Below the pieces are notes generated by a model. That model was given only the letters and a program-made list of their open reading frames with translations, ran no database searches and was not told the DNA's origin. The translations under genes and the position numbers were made by a program. 64,000 nt of DNA from the NCBI RefSeq assembly GCF_900129405.1, contig NZ_FQVQ01000002.1, forward strand, positions 186,001 through 250,000, in the 5' to 3' direction. The DNA comes from Flavobacterium fontis (lineage in GTDB: Bacteria > Bacteroidota > Bacteroidia > Flavobacteriales > Flavobacteriaceae). This document shows, one piece after another, positions 1 through 7,743 of the stretch; within the stretch, counting starts at the first letter, position 1; each line of letters opens with the position of its first letter.

Positions 1-439
1 CAGCAGTCAATAAAATAAAAGGACATCCTAACTTAGCGGCTTCCATTTTTAATTTTTTCTCTGCTTTTTTATCTCCAGTGTTTCCGGTTTGAAAGTTGAT
101 CAAACCTGTTTTTCCACGTACTTCTTCTCCTTTTTTCAAACCTGAGATGTACGCTTTGTCTTCTAAGATGACCACTTTTTCCCAATCGTCCTCACCGTTC
201 ACTACAATTTTCTCTGTAACTTCTTCTACACGACCCGATTTTCCGTAAACGATTTTTTCAATAGCATACTTACTTACTGTGTTTTCTGCATCCTCGCCAT
301 CATATTTGAATACGATGGTGTACTCTTCTAATTTAACTACTTTTCCGGTAATCACTTCACCGTTGTGCTTGTAAATTTTGTCTGCCTGTGCTGATACGAT
401 GGAGGTGATCAGGGCAAATAGTAAAACTAATTTTTTCAT
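1..439 (-). CDS. Secreted hypothetical protein, 3' end outside the window
   Basis: The gene starts at an ATG (439-437) and stays open to the window edge, giving 146 codons without a stop. The product begins with a typical Sec signal peptide (MKKLVLLFALITSIVSAQA), so it is exported. The mature part begins with a short beta-rich segment (KIYKHNGEVITGKVVKLEEY, about residues 21-40) that resembles small beta-barrel repeats, and two further blocks around residues 55-80 (YAIEKIVYGKSG and EKIVVNGEDDWEKV). I do not recognise a named family. It lies 40 bp downstream of the DAHP synthase gene on the same strand, so it could be read through from the aromatic operon, but nothing in the protein suggests a role in that pathway. 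Confidence 0.75.
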   Translation of the reverse strand, partial: MKKLVLLFALITSIVSAQADKIYKHNGEVITGKVVKLEEYTIVFKYDGEDAENTVSKYAIEKIVYGKSGRVEEVTEKIVVNGEDDWEKVVILEDKAYISGLKKGEEVRGKTGLINFQTGNTGDKKAEKKLKMEAAKLGCPFILLTA

Positions 440-479
440 GATTAATAATTTAGAGGTTATCGAACGCAATATTAAGAAA

Positions 480-1565
480 TTATTCTGATTTAAACACTTT
501 TTCTTGATGCGCTATACTTTCTTGGTGGATGGCTTTAAAGAACTGAACGATAAACTCTTCGCTCAAGCCTCGTTGCGACCCTTCTTTGACCATACGTTCC
601 AAAATTTCATTCCAACGTTTATTTTGTAAAACAGCCACATTCTTTGCCTTTTTCAACGCTCCAATATCTTCCGCTACTTTCATCCGTTGCCCGATCACAT
701 CCAATAATTTGGAATCATAATCGTCGATCTTGACGCGAAGTTTTGATAGTTGCTGCAAATAATCCCCATCGGCATCGTCTTCTTTCCGAATAACCAAGTC
801 AAAAATGATCTGCTTTAACCGCTCGGGAGTCACTTGCTGTGCGGCATCGCTCCAGGCATTATCGGGATCACAATGGGTTTCAATAATCATCCCATCGTAG
901 TTGAAATCCAAGGCTTGTTGGGTCACTTGAAAAATCATATCGCGTTTCCCCGTGATGTGCGACGGATCGATAATCAACGGAATATCGGGAAACTTACTCT
1001 GAAAATCAATGGCAATTTGCCACTCGGGGTTATTGCGGTACTTGGTTTTTTCATAGGTCGAAAAACCACGGTGAATCACGCCCAATTTCTTGATGCCCGC
1101 ATGGTATAAGCGCTCCACCCCACCAATCCATAAGGCCAAATCGGGGTTAACCGGATTTTTCACCAATACAATCTTCTCTGTATTTTGCAAAGCATCGGCA
1201 ATTTCTTGTACCGCAAAAGGATTTACTGTTGTGCGTGCTCCAATCCACAACACATCAATATCGTGTTCCAAAGCCAATTTCACATGCGCTGCTGTAGCTA
1301 CTTCGACCGCCATCAACAACCCGGTTTCGGCTTTGGCTTTTTGCAACCATTTTAATCCAATTTCGCCCACGCCTTCAAATCCGCCCGGACGTGTTCGGGG
1401 TTTCCAAATACCTGCGCGAAAAATCGACACTTTAGAATCTTGTAATTCACGGGCAATTTGCAGTACTTGATTTTCGGTTTCGGCACTGCAGGGACCCGCA
1501 ATTACCAACGGGTGGGGCAAGTGAAAATCATCCAACCAAGTGCGCATTTCTTTTTTATTTTCCAT
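480..1565 (-). CDS. aroF: Bifunctional DAHP synthase / chorismate mutase
   Basis: This 361-residue protein joins two shikimate-pathway activities. The first 260 residues or so are a DAHP synthase of the short type (IAGPCSAET near the start, then KPRTRPGGFEGVG, GARTTVNPF, KNPVNPD and DPSHITGKRD), which condenses PEP and erythrose 4-phosphate. Residues about 270-361 are an AroQ-type helical chorismate mutase (LRVKIDDYDSKLLDVIGQRM, then KKAKNVAVLQNKRW). This domain order is known from other Bacteroidetes such as Prevotella, where the mutase domain mediates feedback control by prephenate. It is the last recognisable gene of the operon, 5 bp after tyrA, so first-step synthesis and the chorismate branch point are made together with the Phe/Tyr branch enzymes. 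The gene symbol varies between annotations. Confidence 0.95.
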   Translation of the reverse strand: MENKKEMRTWLDDFHLPHPLVIAGPCSAETENQVLQIARELQDSKVSIFRAGIWKPRTRPGGFEGVGEIGLKWLQKAKAETGLLMAVEVATAAHVKLALEHDIDVLWIGARTTVNPFAVQEIADALQNTEKIVLVKNPVNPDLALWIGGVERLYHAGIKKLGVIHRGFSTYEKTKYRNNPEWQIAIDFQSKFPDIPLIIDPSHITGKRDMIFQVTQQALDFNYDGMIIETHCDPDNAWSDAAQQVTPERLKQIIFDLVIRKEDDADGDYLQQLSKLRVKIDDYDSKLLDVIGQRMKVAEDIGALKKAKNVAVLQNKRWNEILERMVKEGSQRGLSEEFIVQFFKAIHQESIAHQEKVFKSE

Positions 1566-1570
1566 AGGGC

Positions 1571-2422
1571 TTATTTTTTGATTCCGTTTAATATCTCTTT
1601 GATGCGATTGGTATGCTGCATTTCTTGATATAAGGCTTCATACTGGTCGGCTTCCAATAATTCCCGAAATCGGGACAAATTTCGGATATATTCTTCTAAA
1701 GTGGCTAAAACATTTGCTTTGTTTTGGTTAAAAATGGGCGTCCACATGTCGGGCGAACTCTTTGCCAAGCGCACCGTACTTTCAAAACCACTGCCCGCCA
1801 TGTCAAAAATATCACGTTCGTCTTGCTCTTTCTCGATGACGGTTTTGCCCAACATAAACGAACTGATGTGCGACAAATGGGAAACGTAGGCAATGTGTTT
1901 GTCGTGCGACTGTGGGTCCATATACCGGATGCGCATCCCCAATTTCCGAAACAATTCCATGGCGCGTTCTTGCAACCCAAATGCGGTTTTTTCCACTTCA
2001 CAAATGATATTCGTTTTGCCTTCAAACAATCCTTGTAAGGCGGCGGTTGGTCCCGAAAACTCGGTTCCCGCAATGGGATGTGTCGCCAAAAAATTATGGC
2101 GGTTGGGATGGTGTTGCACGGCTTCACATAAGGGTTGCTTGGTCGAACCCACATCCATGACCAAAGTGTTTTCATTAACCAAATCCAAGACGTGAGGTAC
2201 CACGGTAAGCGCTTTATCTACCGGCACCGAAACAATCACCATATCCATTTGCGGAATTTCTTCCCATTGTCCTTCTCGGTTGACAAGGCCAAGTTCGATC
2301 GCTTGTTGTACATGACCCGCATCGACATCCATTCCAATGATTTCCGCCTGATCCCAAATCAAACGGATATCTCGAGCGAGCGAACCACCTATCAAACCTA
2401 TTCCGATAACTGCTATTTTCAT
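1571..2422 (-). CDS. tyrA: Prephenate dehydrogenase
   Basis: The 283-residue product has an N-terminal Rossmann dinucleotide-binding motif (GIGLIGGSLARDI, residues 7-19) and the family motif around THPIAGTEFSGP (about residues 114-125), followed by the helical dimerisation domain. It oxidatively decarboxylates prephenate to 4-hydroxyphenylpyruvate, the tyrosine branch. No chorismate mutase or ACT domain is attached; the mutase activity is supplied by the next gene. Its start codon overlaps the stop of the upstream aminotransferase by 4 bp (ATGA), which indicates translational coupling, and the gap to the downstream DAHP synthase is 5 bp. An arogenate-preferring variant cannot be excluded from sequence alone. 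Confidence 0.93.
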   Translation of the reverse strand: MKIAVIGIGLIGGSLARDIRLIWDQAEIIGMDVDAGHVQQAIELGLVNREGQWEEIPQMDMVIVSVPVDKALTVVPHVLDLVNENTLVMDVGSTKQPLCEAVQHHPNRHNFLATHPIAGTEFSGPTAALQGLFEGKTNIICEVEKTAFGLQERAMELFRKLGMRIRYMDPQSHDKHIAYVSHLSHISSFMLGKTVIEKEQDERDIFDMAGSGFESTVRLAKSSPDMWTPIFNQNKANVLATLEEYIRNLSRFRELLEADQYEALYQEMQHTNRIKEILNGIKK

Positions 2423-3567
2423 ATTGTAAATCGTTGTATTACTTCTTTAATTTTTTCTTCGGTGACACAGAGTGAAAACCGAATGTATCCTTTTCCGTTG
2501 CTGCCAAAAATGATACCTGGGGTGATAAATACATGGTAGCGGTACAACCATTCATCAATCAAACTTTCGGCGTCACTTCCTTCGGGTAACTTCGCCCAAA
2601 CGAAGAGACCGACGCCTTTTCTATCATACGTACACCCCAACAAATCGGCCAGTTGCCAAATCAGTTCCCGGCGTTTGCTGTAGATCTTATATTGTTGTTC
2701 AAACCAATCAGTACCCAATGCCAAAGCAGCCACAGCGCCTTTTTGAATGCCTAAAAACATGCCGCTGTCCATATTGCTTTTGACTTTTAACACGGCATCG
2801 AGAAATTCGGGTTTTCCAACTGCCATACCCACACGCCAACCCGCCATGTTAAACGTTTTGCTGAGGGAGTTGAGTTCGATAGCTACCTCAACCGCCCCTT
2901 GACAGTTGAAAATAGAAATCGGGTTGTGGTGCAGCACAAAACTGTACGGATTGTCATTGACCAAAAGCAGTTGGTGTTTGCGGGCAAAATCGACCCATTG
3001 CTGCAAAAGCTTTACACTTCCTGGTGCACCCGTAGGCATGTGCGGGTAGCCGATAAAAATCATTTTCACTTTTGACAAATCCAAAGCTTCCAAAGCGGCA
3101 AAGTCGGGTACCCAATCCTGCTCCGGCTGAAGGTCGTAATACACCGTCTCAGCCTGCACCAATTCGGTTACCGAGGCATAGGTGGGATACCCCGGATTGG
3201 GCAACAACACTTGGTCCCCTGGATTTAGAAAGGCCATGGCGATGTGCAAAATTCCTTCTTTGGAACCCATTAACGGCAAAAAATCAACGGGGACATCGGG
3301 AGCCAAATCAAATTGCGTTTCGTAAAACCGACGCATGCCCGCGCGGAGTTCGGGAATCCCTTGATAGCTCTGGTATTCGTGCGCTTTGGGTAAAGCGAGG
3401 GCCTCGACTAAGGCTTGTTGCACAGAAGGGTGCGGCGGCAAATCGGGACTCCCAATACCCATATTGATCACGGGGTGTCCTTGAGCCACGAGGGCTTGGA
3501 CTTCTTTCAATTTACGTGAGAAATAATATTCCTGCACGGATTGTAAGCGATTGGCTGGGGTAATCAT
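2419..3567 (-). CDS. PLP-dependent aminotransferase (class I/II), aromatic operon
   Basis: A 382-residue fold-type I aminotransferase. The Schiff-base lysine is about K237 in SLSKTFNMAGWRVG, and NPGYPTY near residue 125 and the C-terminal GIIFGSNGKGYIRFSL with its substrate arginine are all present. The position between pheA and tyrA strongly suggests that it transaminates phenylpyruvate and 4-hydroxyphenylpyruvate to Phe and Tyr. The PLP-ring motif normally read as NPTG is here PHMPTG (about residues 175-180), so the usual asparagine contacting the cofactor O3' is a methionine; I believe this occurs in related Bacteroidetes proteins, but I cannot confirm it here. It overlaps pheA by 4 bp at its start and tyrA by 4 bp at its end. 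LL-diaminopimelate aminotransferases are similar in sequence. Confidence 0.88.
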   Translation of the reverse strand: MITPANRLQSVQEYYFSRKLKEVQALVAQGHPVINMGIGSPDLPPHPSVQQALVEALALPKAHEYQSYQGIPELRAGMRRFYETQFDLAPDVPVDFLPLMGSKEGILHIAMAFLNPGDQVLLPNPGYPTYASVTELVQAETVYYDLQPEQDWVPDFAALEALDLSKVKMIFIGYPHMPTGAPGSVKLLQQWVDFARKHQLLLVNDNPYSFVLHHNPISIFNCQGAVEVAIELNSLSKTFNMAGWRVGMAVGKPEFLDAVLKVKSNMDSGMFLGIQKGAVAALALGTDWFEQQYKIYSKRRELIWQLADLLGCTYDRKGVGLFVWAKLPEGSDAESLIDEWLYRYHVFITPGIIFGSNGKGYIRFSLCVTEEKIKEVIQRFTI

Positions 3568-4388
3568 ACTAATGTATTTTGGTAAATTCCTAATAATTTA
3601 AATGAGGAAGCCATCAAGGTGAGTAACGCAGCGGCCTTTTCAAAATCGGCATAGTCTTCAAACGTCACATCGACAAAAAAGGCATAGGTAAACGGCGACT
3701 CGATTTTGGGCAGGGATTGAATCTTGGTAAGGTTCAAACGGCAATCGCTCATTACGTTGAGCACGGCAGCCAAACTCCCGCGTTGGTGGTGGAGTTCAAA
3801 CTTCACCGACGCTTTGTTGATTTGAGCTGAAGGCCTATTGGCTTGACGCGACACGATGGCAAACCGCGTAAGGTTGTTGTTCACGGTTTGAATTTGTGGC
3901 GCGATGATTTCGAGTTCAAATAATTCAGCGGCTACGACACTCCCAATGGCAGCGATACCCTGTAATTGCTGCGCTTGAATGCGGCGGGCGGTTTCGGCGG
4001 TATCTTTATCCTCAACGAGTTTGAGATGGGGATGTTGTTTTAAAAACTCCATACACTGAAGCAAGGCCATCGGGTGAGAATGGACTTCTTGCAGGGAAGC
4101 CAACGACTGCCCGGGTAGTGCCATCAGATTTTGTTGGATTTCCAAATAGTGTTCTCCAACAATATGAAAATCGTTGCGATCAATCAGGGCGTAATTGGGC
4201 AATAATGCTCCGGCAATGGAATTTTCCAAGGCCATGACGGCTTGGGTGGCGTGACCCTGCAGTAAACTATCGGCGACGGCTTCAAACGAGAGGCATTCTA
4301 CCAATTCAAAGGCATCTTGAAAATACGCAAGAGCAACTTGATGGTGGAACGAACCTTGAATTCCTTGGATGGCAATTTGTGGTTTCAT
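3564..4388 (-). CDS. pheA: Prephenate dehydratase
   Basis: The 274-residue product has a periplasmic-binding-protein-like prephenate dehydratase domain (IQGIQGSFHHQVA at the start, ALENSIAG near residue 55, and NNNLTRF near residue 170, containing the catalytic Thr of the TRF motif). A C-terminal ACT domain follows (RGSLAAVLNVMSD, then LTKIQSLPKIESP), the usual site of phenylalanine feedback inhibition. It converts prephenate to phenylpyruvate. I chose the ATG at 4388-4386; an in-frame TTG two codons upstream would lie at the end of the attenuator U-tract and is less likely. This is the first structural gene of the operon and sits directly downstream of the leader peptide and terminator. Confidence 0.95.
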   Translation of the reverse strand: MKPQIAIQGIQGSFHHQVALAYFQDAFELVECLSFEAVADSLLQGHATQAVMALENSIAGALLPNYALIDRNDFHIVGEHYLEIQQNLMALPGQSLASLQEVHSHPMALLQCMEFLKQHPHLKLVEDKDTAETARRIQAQQLQGIAAIGSVVAAELFELEIIAPQIQTVNNNLTRFAIVSRQANRPSAQINKASVKFELHHQRGSLAAVLNVMSDCRLNLTKIQSLPKIESPFTYAFFVDVTFEDYADFEKAAALLTLMASSFKLLGIYQNTLV

Positions 4389-4392
4389 AGGC

Positions 4393-4421
4393 AAAAAAAA
4401 ATCCCGATGGGAATCGGGATT
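4393..4421 (-). terminator. Attenuator terminator of the aromatic operon
   Basis: Read on the minus strand, a perfect 9-bp stem (arms 4413-4421 and 4400-4408, AATCCCGAT / ATCGGGATT) with a 4-nt loop is followed by an uninterrupted run of nine U. It ends five bases before the pheA ATG. A terminator between leader and first gene, on the coding strand, is the hallmark of attenuation. A competing pairing is visible: leader bases 4462-4473 (GGGAATGGTTTT) can pair, with two small bulges, with 4409-4423 (AAAATCCCGATTCCC), covering the whole 5' arm of the terminator. Confidence 0.85.
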
Positions 4422-4442
4422 TTAGTATTGGTGCTTAATTTT

Positions 4443-4535
4443 TTACTTCTTGATGTAACACAAAACCATTCCCTTTTCCTTCGGTGAGAAGAAATAAAAG
4501 AAATACGTAAAATAAGTATGGATTGTGTTTGACAT
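4443..4535 (-). CDS. Leader peptide of the aromatic amino acid operon (Tyr/Phe-rich)
   Basis: A 30-codon reading frame begins with ATG at 4535-4533 and ends with TAA at 4445-4443. Residues 8-16 read YFTYFFYFF, three Tyr and five Phe in nine codons, followed by SPKEKG. It lies between a promoter-like sequence and the terminator at 4393-4421 that precedes pheA. By analogy with the pheL and trpL leader peptides of enteric bacteria, ribosome stalling at these codons when charged tRNA-Phe or tRNA-Tyr is scarce would favour the alternative pairing of 4462-4473 with 4409-4423 and let transcription enter pheA. Composition and position are direct observations; the mechanism is inferred. Confidence 0.85.
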   Translation of the reverse strand: MSNTIHTYFTYFFYFFSPKEKGMVLCYIKK

Positions 4536-4562
4536 GAATAATTGTTTGTGAGGCTAATGTAG

Positions 4563-4596
4563 CAAAAAATTAGTGTCCTCCCATGGTTACGTCAAA
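4563..4596 (-). promoter_or_regulatory. Candidate promoter of the aromatic operon
   Basis: On the minus strand there is a TTTG (4596-4593) followed 20 bases later by TAATTTTTTG (4572-4563), a slightly stretched version of the Bacteroidetes -33 TTTG / -7 TAnnTTTG promoter. A start near 4556 would place the leader-peptide ATG about 20 bases into the transcript. The spacing in the -7 element is imperfect, so confidence is moderate. Confidence 0.4.
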
Positions 4597-4692
4597 AAAA
4601 AGTTACGAAAACGATTGAAGCAGATTTGAACCTTTTATTGGGTGTCTTTTGCAGAAAAAATAAATCTTGCTCCATACTTTCTATTGGCAACT

Positions 4693-4820
4693 CGCGTTAA
4701 GGATGGAGGCCTTGCGGAGCTCGCCTGAGGGAACGAAGGCAGCGACGGCCGATAGCCTGACCTTGTGGGGTGAAAAACAAGCGACGTAGCGTTGTTTTTC
4801 ACCCCACGAGGGAACGCCCC
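4693..4820 (-). repeat. GC-rich intergenic repeat element with long hairpin (copy 1)
   Basis: Read on the minus strand the element begins GGGGCGTTCCCTC, contains a perfect 16-bp inverted repeat (arms 4792-4807 and 4765-4780, 11-nt loop), continues GGTCAGGCTATCGGCC, and ends CCATCCTTAACGCG. It is clearly richer in G+C than the flanking sequence and has no open frame of its own. Elements with the pattern GGGCGTTCCC...GGGTCGGGCTATC...CCATCCCTAACGC are, from memory, scattered between genes in many Flavobacteriia. A second, more degenerate copy lies at 10921-11035. The hairpin is not followed by a T-run in either direction, so it is not an ordinary terminator. Confidence 0.7.
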
Positions 4821-4841
4821 AAAAAATTGAATGAGAATCTT

Positions 4842-4849
4842 TACCTTTG
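4842..4849 (+). promoter_or_regulatory. -7 promoter box of gldA
   Basis: TACCTTTG matches the Bacteroidetes -7 consensus TAnnTTTG and ends 19 bases before the gldA ATG. No clear TTTG is seen at -33. Confidence 0.5.
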
Positions 4850-4868
4850 TGTGAAATAAATTACCATC

Positions 4869-5774
4869 ATGTCTATAGAAGTGCAAGCGGTTTCGAAATA
4901 TTACGGGGCGCAAAAAGCCTTGGATTCCGTATCGTTTTCGGTCCAAAAAGGAGAAATTGTGGGATTCTTGGGTCCGAACGGCGCCGGAAAATCAACCTTA
5001 ATGAAAATCCTAACCACCTATTTAAACGCCGACGAAGGTTCGGCCGCCATCAACGGACATGATGTAGTGGGGCAAGCGAAGGCGGTGCAACGTGTTGTTG
5101 GGTATTTGCCCGAACATAATCCGCTGTATTTGGACTTGTATGTTCGTGAATATTTGGCGTTTAATGCCGACGTCTATCGCATTCCGAAAGCGCGAATCGA
5201 AGAAGTGATTACGTTAACCGGTTTGACGCCCGAAGCGCATAAAAAAATCGGGCAACTCTCGAAAGGTTATCGGCAACGTGTGGGATTGGCCACGGCTTTA
5301 CTGCATGACCCAGAAGTGTTGATTTTGGATGAACCCACCACGGGACTTGATCCGAATCAGTTGGTTGAGATTCGCAATGTGATTCGTCAGGTGGGGAAAA
5401 ATAAAACCGTGTTTTTATCTACCCATATTATGCAAGAGGTGGAAGCTTTGTGCGATCGGGTTATCATCATCAATCAGGGAAAAATCGTAACCGACAAAAA
5501 GTTGGATAAACTGGTCGACGAAGTCACCGTTCAAGTGCTGGAAGTTGAGTTTGATCAAGACGTTGAAGCGACCGTTTTGGAAGCGCTCGTGGGACTAACT
5601 CAAGTTCGAAAAACCAAAGATCGCGTTTGGGAACTTACCTTTCAAACTGAGGAAGATCCACGGGTACAATTATTTGATTTTGCCACGGCACAGGGCGTTC
5701 GTGCGTTACAAATCGTTACAAAAAGTAAGAATCTGGAGCAAATTTTCCGCGAAAAAACGACGACCAAACGTTAA
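4869..5774 (+). CDS. gldA: Gliding-motility ABC transporter ATP-binding protein GldA
   Basis: A 301-residue ABC ATPase with Walker A GPNGAGKST (about residues 36-44), Q-loop region GYLPEHNPLY, signature LSKGYRQRVG (about residues 134-143), Walker B VLILDEPTTGLDP, and the switch histidine in STHIMQE. A C-terminal accessory domain of about 80 residues follows. Sequence and length match GldA of Flavobacterium johnsoniae, which works with the membrane proteins GldF and GldG and is needed for gliding in some species. gldFG are not in this window, which is usual because gldA is normally unlinked. An in-frame TAA at 5772-5774 ends the gene, overlapping by 4 bp the end of the convergent GIN-domain gene. 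Confidence 0.93.
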   Translation: MSIEVQAVSKYYGAQKALDSVSFSVQKGEIVGFLGPNGAGKSTLMKILTTYLNADEGSAAINGHDVVGQAKAVQRVVGYLPEHNPLYLDLYVREYLAFNADVYRIPKARIEEVITLTGLTPEAHKKIGQLSKGYRQRVGLATALLHDPEVLILDEPTTGLDPNQLVEIRNVIRQVGKNKTVFLSTHIMQEVEALCDRVIIINQGKIVTDKKLDKLVDEVTVQVLEVEFDQDVEATVLEALVGLTQVRKTKDRVWELTFQTEEDPRVQLFDFATAQGVRALQIVTKSKNLEQIFREKTTTKR

Positions 5775-6517
5775 GGATACAACAGTTGCCCTTGGTAGGT
5801 GGTTTCTACCGCTACCAGCGGAGGCACATGGGTCAAACGTACATTTCCGGTACTAACAATCTTACCCGAAATTTTTTGAATGGGATGCACCAAAAGGTCG
5901 TTGGACCCGCGGTGGAAAATTACCACTTCATCAGCCACCAGTTGGGGTGCTTCGACACGACTGTCTCCGGCCCAAATTAGATATTGTGCTTGTTGGGTTT
6001 GACCGCTGAGATAAAAGCGTGCCACATTGTTGGATTGCACAACGACTTGATTGTTTTGAACTTCTATAAAAAAATCGCCCGTACCTGCACCACTTACGCC
6101 ATCAGCATCTTCATCCAAGGCAAATAACCGCAGTGTAGGATAGGTCAAAATCCCATTTGAGCGAATATCCTGTTCGGTTTTGGAGTAAATTTCTTCTATA
6201 TTGGGTGCGGTAATTTTTAAGATTGCCGTTCCGTATTCGCGGGTCCAATTGCATTGCGAAGCATCACGCAACATCAGCCGGTTCCCGTCGTGGGTGACTT
6301 GCACGTTGTTGATGAGATTCTCCCCCGCTTCGATAAAAACCTTGTATTCGGGTCCTTGGGTGATTTCGACGCCGATGCCGCGATAGACTTCGAGGCGTGT
6401 AAACGGACTTACGGGAACTTCCCGCAGGATGCGCTGCCCTTCCGTCTCGATACAATCCATGGGACGTTCGCAGCGAATAAATAATACTACCAAACAACTA
6501 TAGAACAATGGTTTCAT
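5771..6517 (-). CDS. GIN-domain (DUF2807) exported protein
   Basis: A 248-residue protein beginning MKPLFYSCLVVLFIRC, a hydrophobic export signal ending in Cys; the lipobox is poor (FIRC), so lipidation is uncertain. The body is the right-handed beta-helix of the head-GIN family: EVPVSPFTRLEVYRGIGVEITQG, then NNVQVTHDGNRLMLRD, and repeated short strands with QNNQVVVQSNNVARFYLSG and GDSRVEAPQLVADEV. Such proteins are abundant in the Bacteroidetes envelope and their function is not established. I chose the ATG at 6517-6515 because it opens the signal peptide and lies 2 bp after the stop of the upstream PagL-like gene; an earlier ATG at 6610 would run inside that gene. The two genes are probably co-transcribed. 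Confidence 0.8.
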   Translation of the reverse strand: MKPLFYSCLVVLFIRCERPMDCIETEGQRILREVPVSPFTRLEVYRGIGVEITQGPEYKVFIEAGENLINNVQVTHDGNRLMLRDASQCNWTREYGTAILKITAPNIEEIYSKTEQDIRSNGILTYPTLRLFALDEDADGVSGAGTGDFFIEVQNNQVVVQSNNVARFYLSGQTQQAQYLIWAGDSRVEAPQLVADEVVIFHRGSNDLLVHPIQKISGKIVSTGNVRLTHVPPLVAVETTYQGQLLYP

Positions 6518-6519
6518 AC

Positions 6520-7608
6520 TTATAATCGAATTCCTATGCCCCACTCGATGGCTTCGGCGAGGAACAGATGGGTTTTTAAACTTAATGAGGAATATACCTT
6601 TGGAGTCCAATAATATTTGAGTCCGATACGGTCGTAAAGGGGAATATCATTTTGCAAACGGTCGTACACATAATAACCCACTTGTGCTTCAAAGGAGAGG
6701 CGGTTGATGTACCATTCGTACCCCGCAAACAACCCTACTCTTCGGTAATCGGTATCGGGATCGATTTGATCTTCGGGAAAGGCTGCCGATTTGTAGCGGA
6801 TGAAATCTTTGAGACTTTGAGTAAGAAACACATCGACACCCAATTGGAGTCCCGATTTACGATTCAAACGCTTATCGACATAGGCGCCCAAATGTAAAAA
6901 AGGATATTGGCCACTGTTGATGACCGAACTTTCATTGACGCCCGTTCGAACCACCACGTTGTAATGCAATTTTTGACGGTAGTTGAGGGTATCTTTGACA
7001 CTAGTGTCGATGGTTTTTTCGGCTGATTTTGGGGAACTATAGGTAAGTCCGAGGTTGAGCCCATACGAGTTGATGCCGCTGTTGGGGGACTTGGTACGTC
7101 CGTTGGAGTAGTGGGTAAAAAGAAAACCCGCTTGCATCGTCCAAGGAGAGCGAAACAAGGGAATTTGGTAGTGCAATCCCAAGTTGATATTGGCCAACAA
7201 AGGACTCCCAAACGCTTTATTTTTGCTATTGGTAACCTTATCATAAGGCTGATTCATATAGGCCACCCCAGCCGCCGTGGTGAGTCGCAAATGACGGTTT
7301 AGAAAAAAGAATTGAAACTGCCCACCGACAGCCCAACTGTGGCCGAGAAAACGATTGTTGAAATCCTGATACAACAGATACATCCCGTAATTGGGATTAT
7401 CGTAAGTGCGGTGCCACTCTTTACTGCCGTGGGTTTGCCAATTATAGGCCAACATAACCCCTTCGGGATGCCCTTGCAAATGGTATAAATCGGGTGTATG
7501 TGGCAGCACATTCCCGCGAAACAAACTTACTTCCCATTGCGGTGTAACCCCAGGCGCCTGCGCCCATAGGAGTTGTAGTCCACACAAAAACAAAAAAATA
7601 CTGCGCAT
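6520..7608 (-). CDS. PagL-like acyloxyacyl hydrolase / lipid A 3-O-deacylase family outer membrane protein
   Basis: The 362-residue product starts with a signal peptide (MRSIFLFLCGLQLLWAQA) and continues as alternating amphipathic strands typical of an eight-stranded outer membrane barrel, ending with an aromatic-flanked final strand (EAIEWGIGIRL). The segment FTHYSNGRTKSPNSGINSYG near residue 175 carries the His-x-Ser pair that forms the catalytic site of PagL-type lipid A deacylases. The protein is about twice as long as Pseudomonas PagL, as is usual for the Bacteroidetes members. The likely activity is trimming an acyl chain from lipid A in the outer membrane, but the substrate is inferred from family only. 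It precedes the GIN-domain gene by 2 bp. Confidence 0.75.
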   Translation of the reverse strand: MRSIFLFLCGLQLLWAQAPGVTPQWEVSLFRGNVLPHTPDLYHLQGHPEGVMLAYNWQTHGSKEWHRTYDNPNYGMYLLYQDFNNRFLGHSWAVGGQFQFFFLNRHLRLTTAAGVAYMNQPYDKVTNSKNKAFGSPLLANINLGLHYQIPLFRSPWTMQAGFLFTHYSNGRTKSPNSGINSYGLNLGLTYSSPKSAEKTIDTSVKDTLNYRQKLHYNVVVRTGVNESSVINSGQYPFLHLGAYVDKRLNRKSGLQLGVDVFLTQSLKDFIRYKSAAFPEDQIDPDTDYRRVGLFAGYEWYINRLSFEAQVGYYVYDRLQNDIPLYDRIGLKYYWTPKVYSSLSLKTHLFLAEAIEWGIGIRL

Positions 7609-7638
7609 CGCAATGGGTTAGGTGAAGCAAATATAAAG

Positions 7639-7701
7639 GAAATTGGGAATTTGGAATTTGAAATTGGGAATTTGAAATTTTAAATTTTAAATTTTAAATG
7701 A
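7639..7701. repeat. Heptamer tandem array (GAAATTT/TAAATTT type)
   Basis: Nine consecutive 7-base units in register: GAAATTG, GGAATTT, GGAATTT, GAAATTG, GGAATTT, GAAATTT, TAAATTT, TAAATTT, TAAATGA. The array fills most of the gap between the divergent PagL-like and small membrane protein genes. It is one of seven arrays with the same 7-bp period but different unit sequence between 7.6 and 13.9 kb. Confidence 0.85.
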
Positions 7702-7743
7702 GAGTAAACAACATAGTATGCTCTCTCTTTGTAATTTTACCTT

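Noticed and set aside
4393..4421. Hairpin before pheA as an ordinary terminator of an upstream gene
   Set aside because: There is no minus-strand structural gene upstream within reach; gldA is on the other strand. The hairpin belongs to the leader of the aromatic operon.
4765..4807. 16-bp inverted repeat as a terminator for gldA or the aromatic operon
   Set aside because: No T-run follows in either direction, and it lies upstream of both units. It is part of the GC-rich repeat element.
6264..6497. Small minus-strand frame of 77 codons inside the GIN-domain gene
   Set aside because: Same-strand alternate frame with Arg-rich, low-complexity product; the GIN frame has signal peptide and domain pattern.
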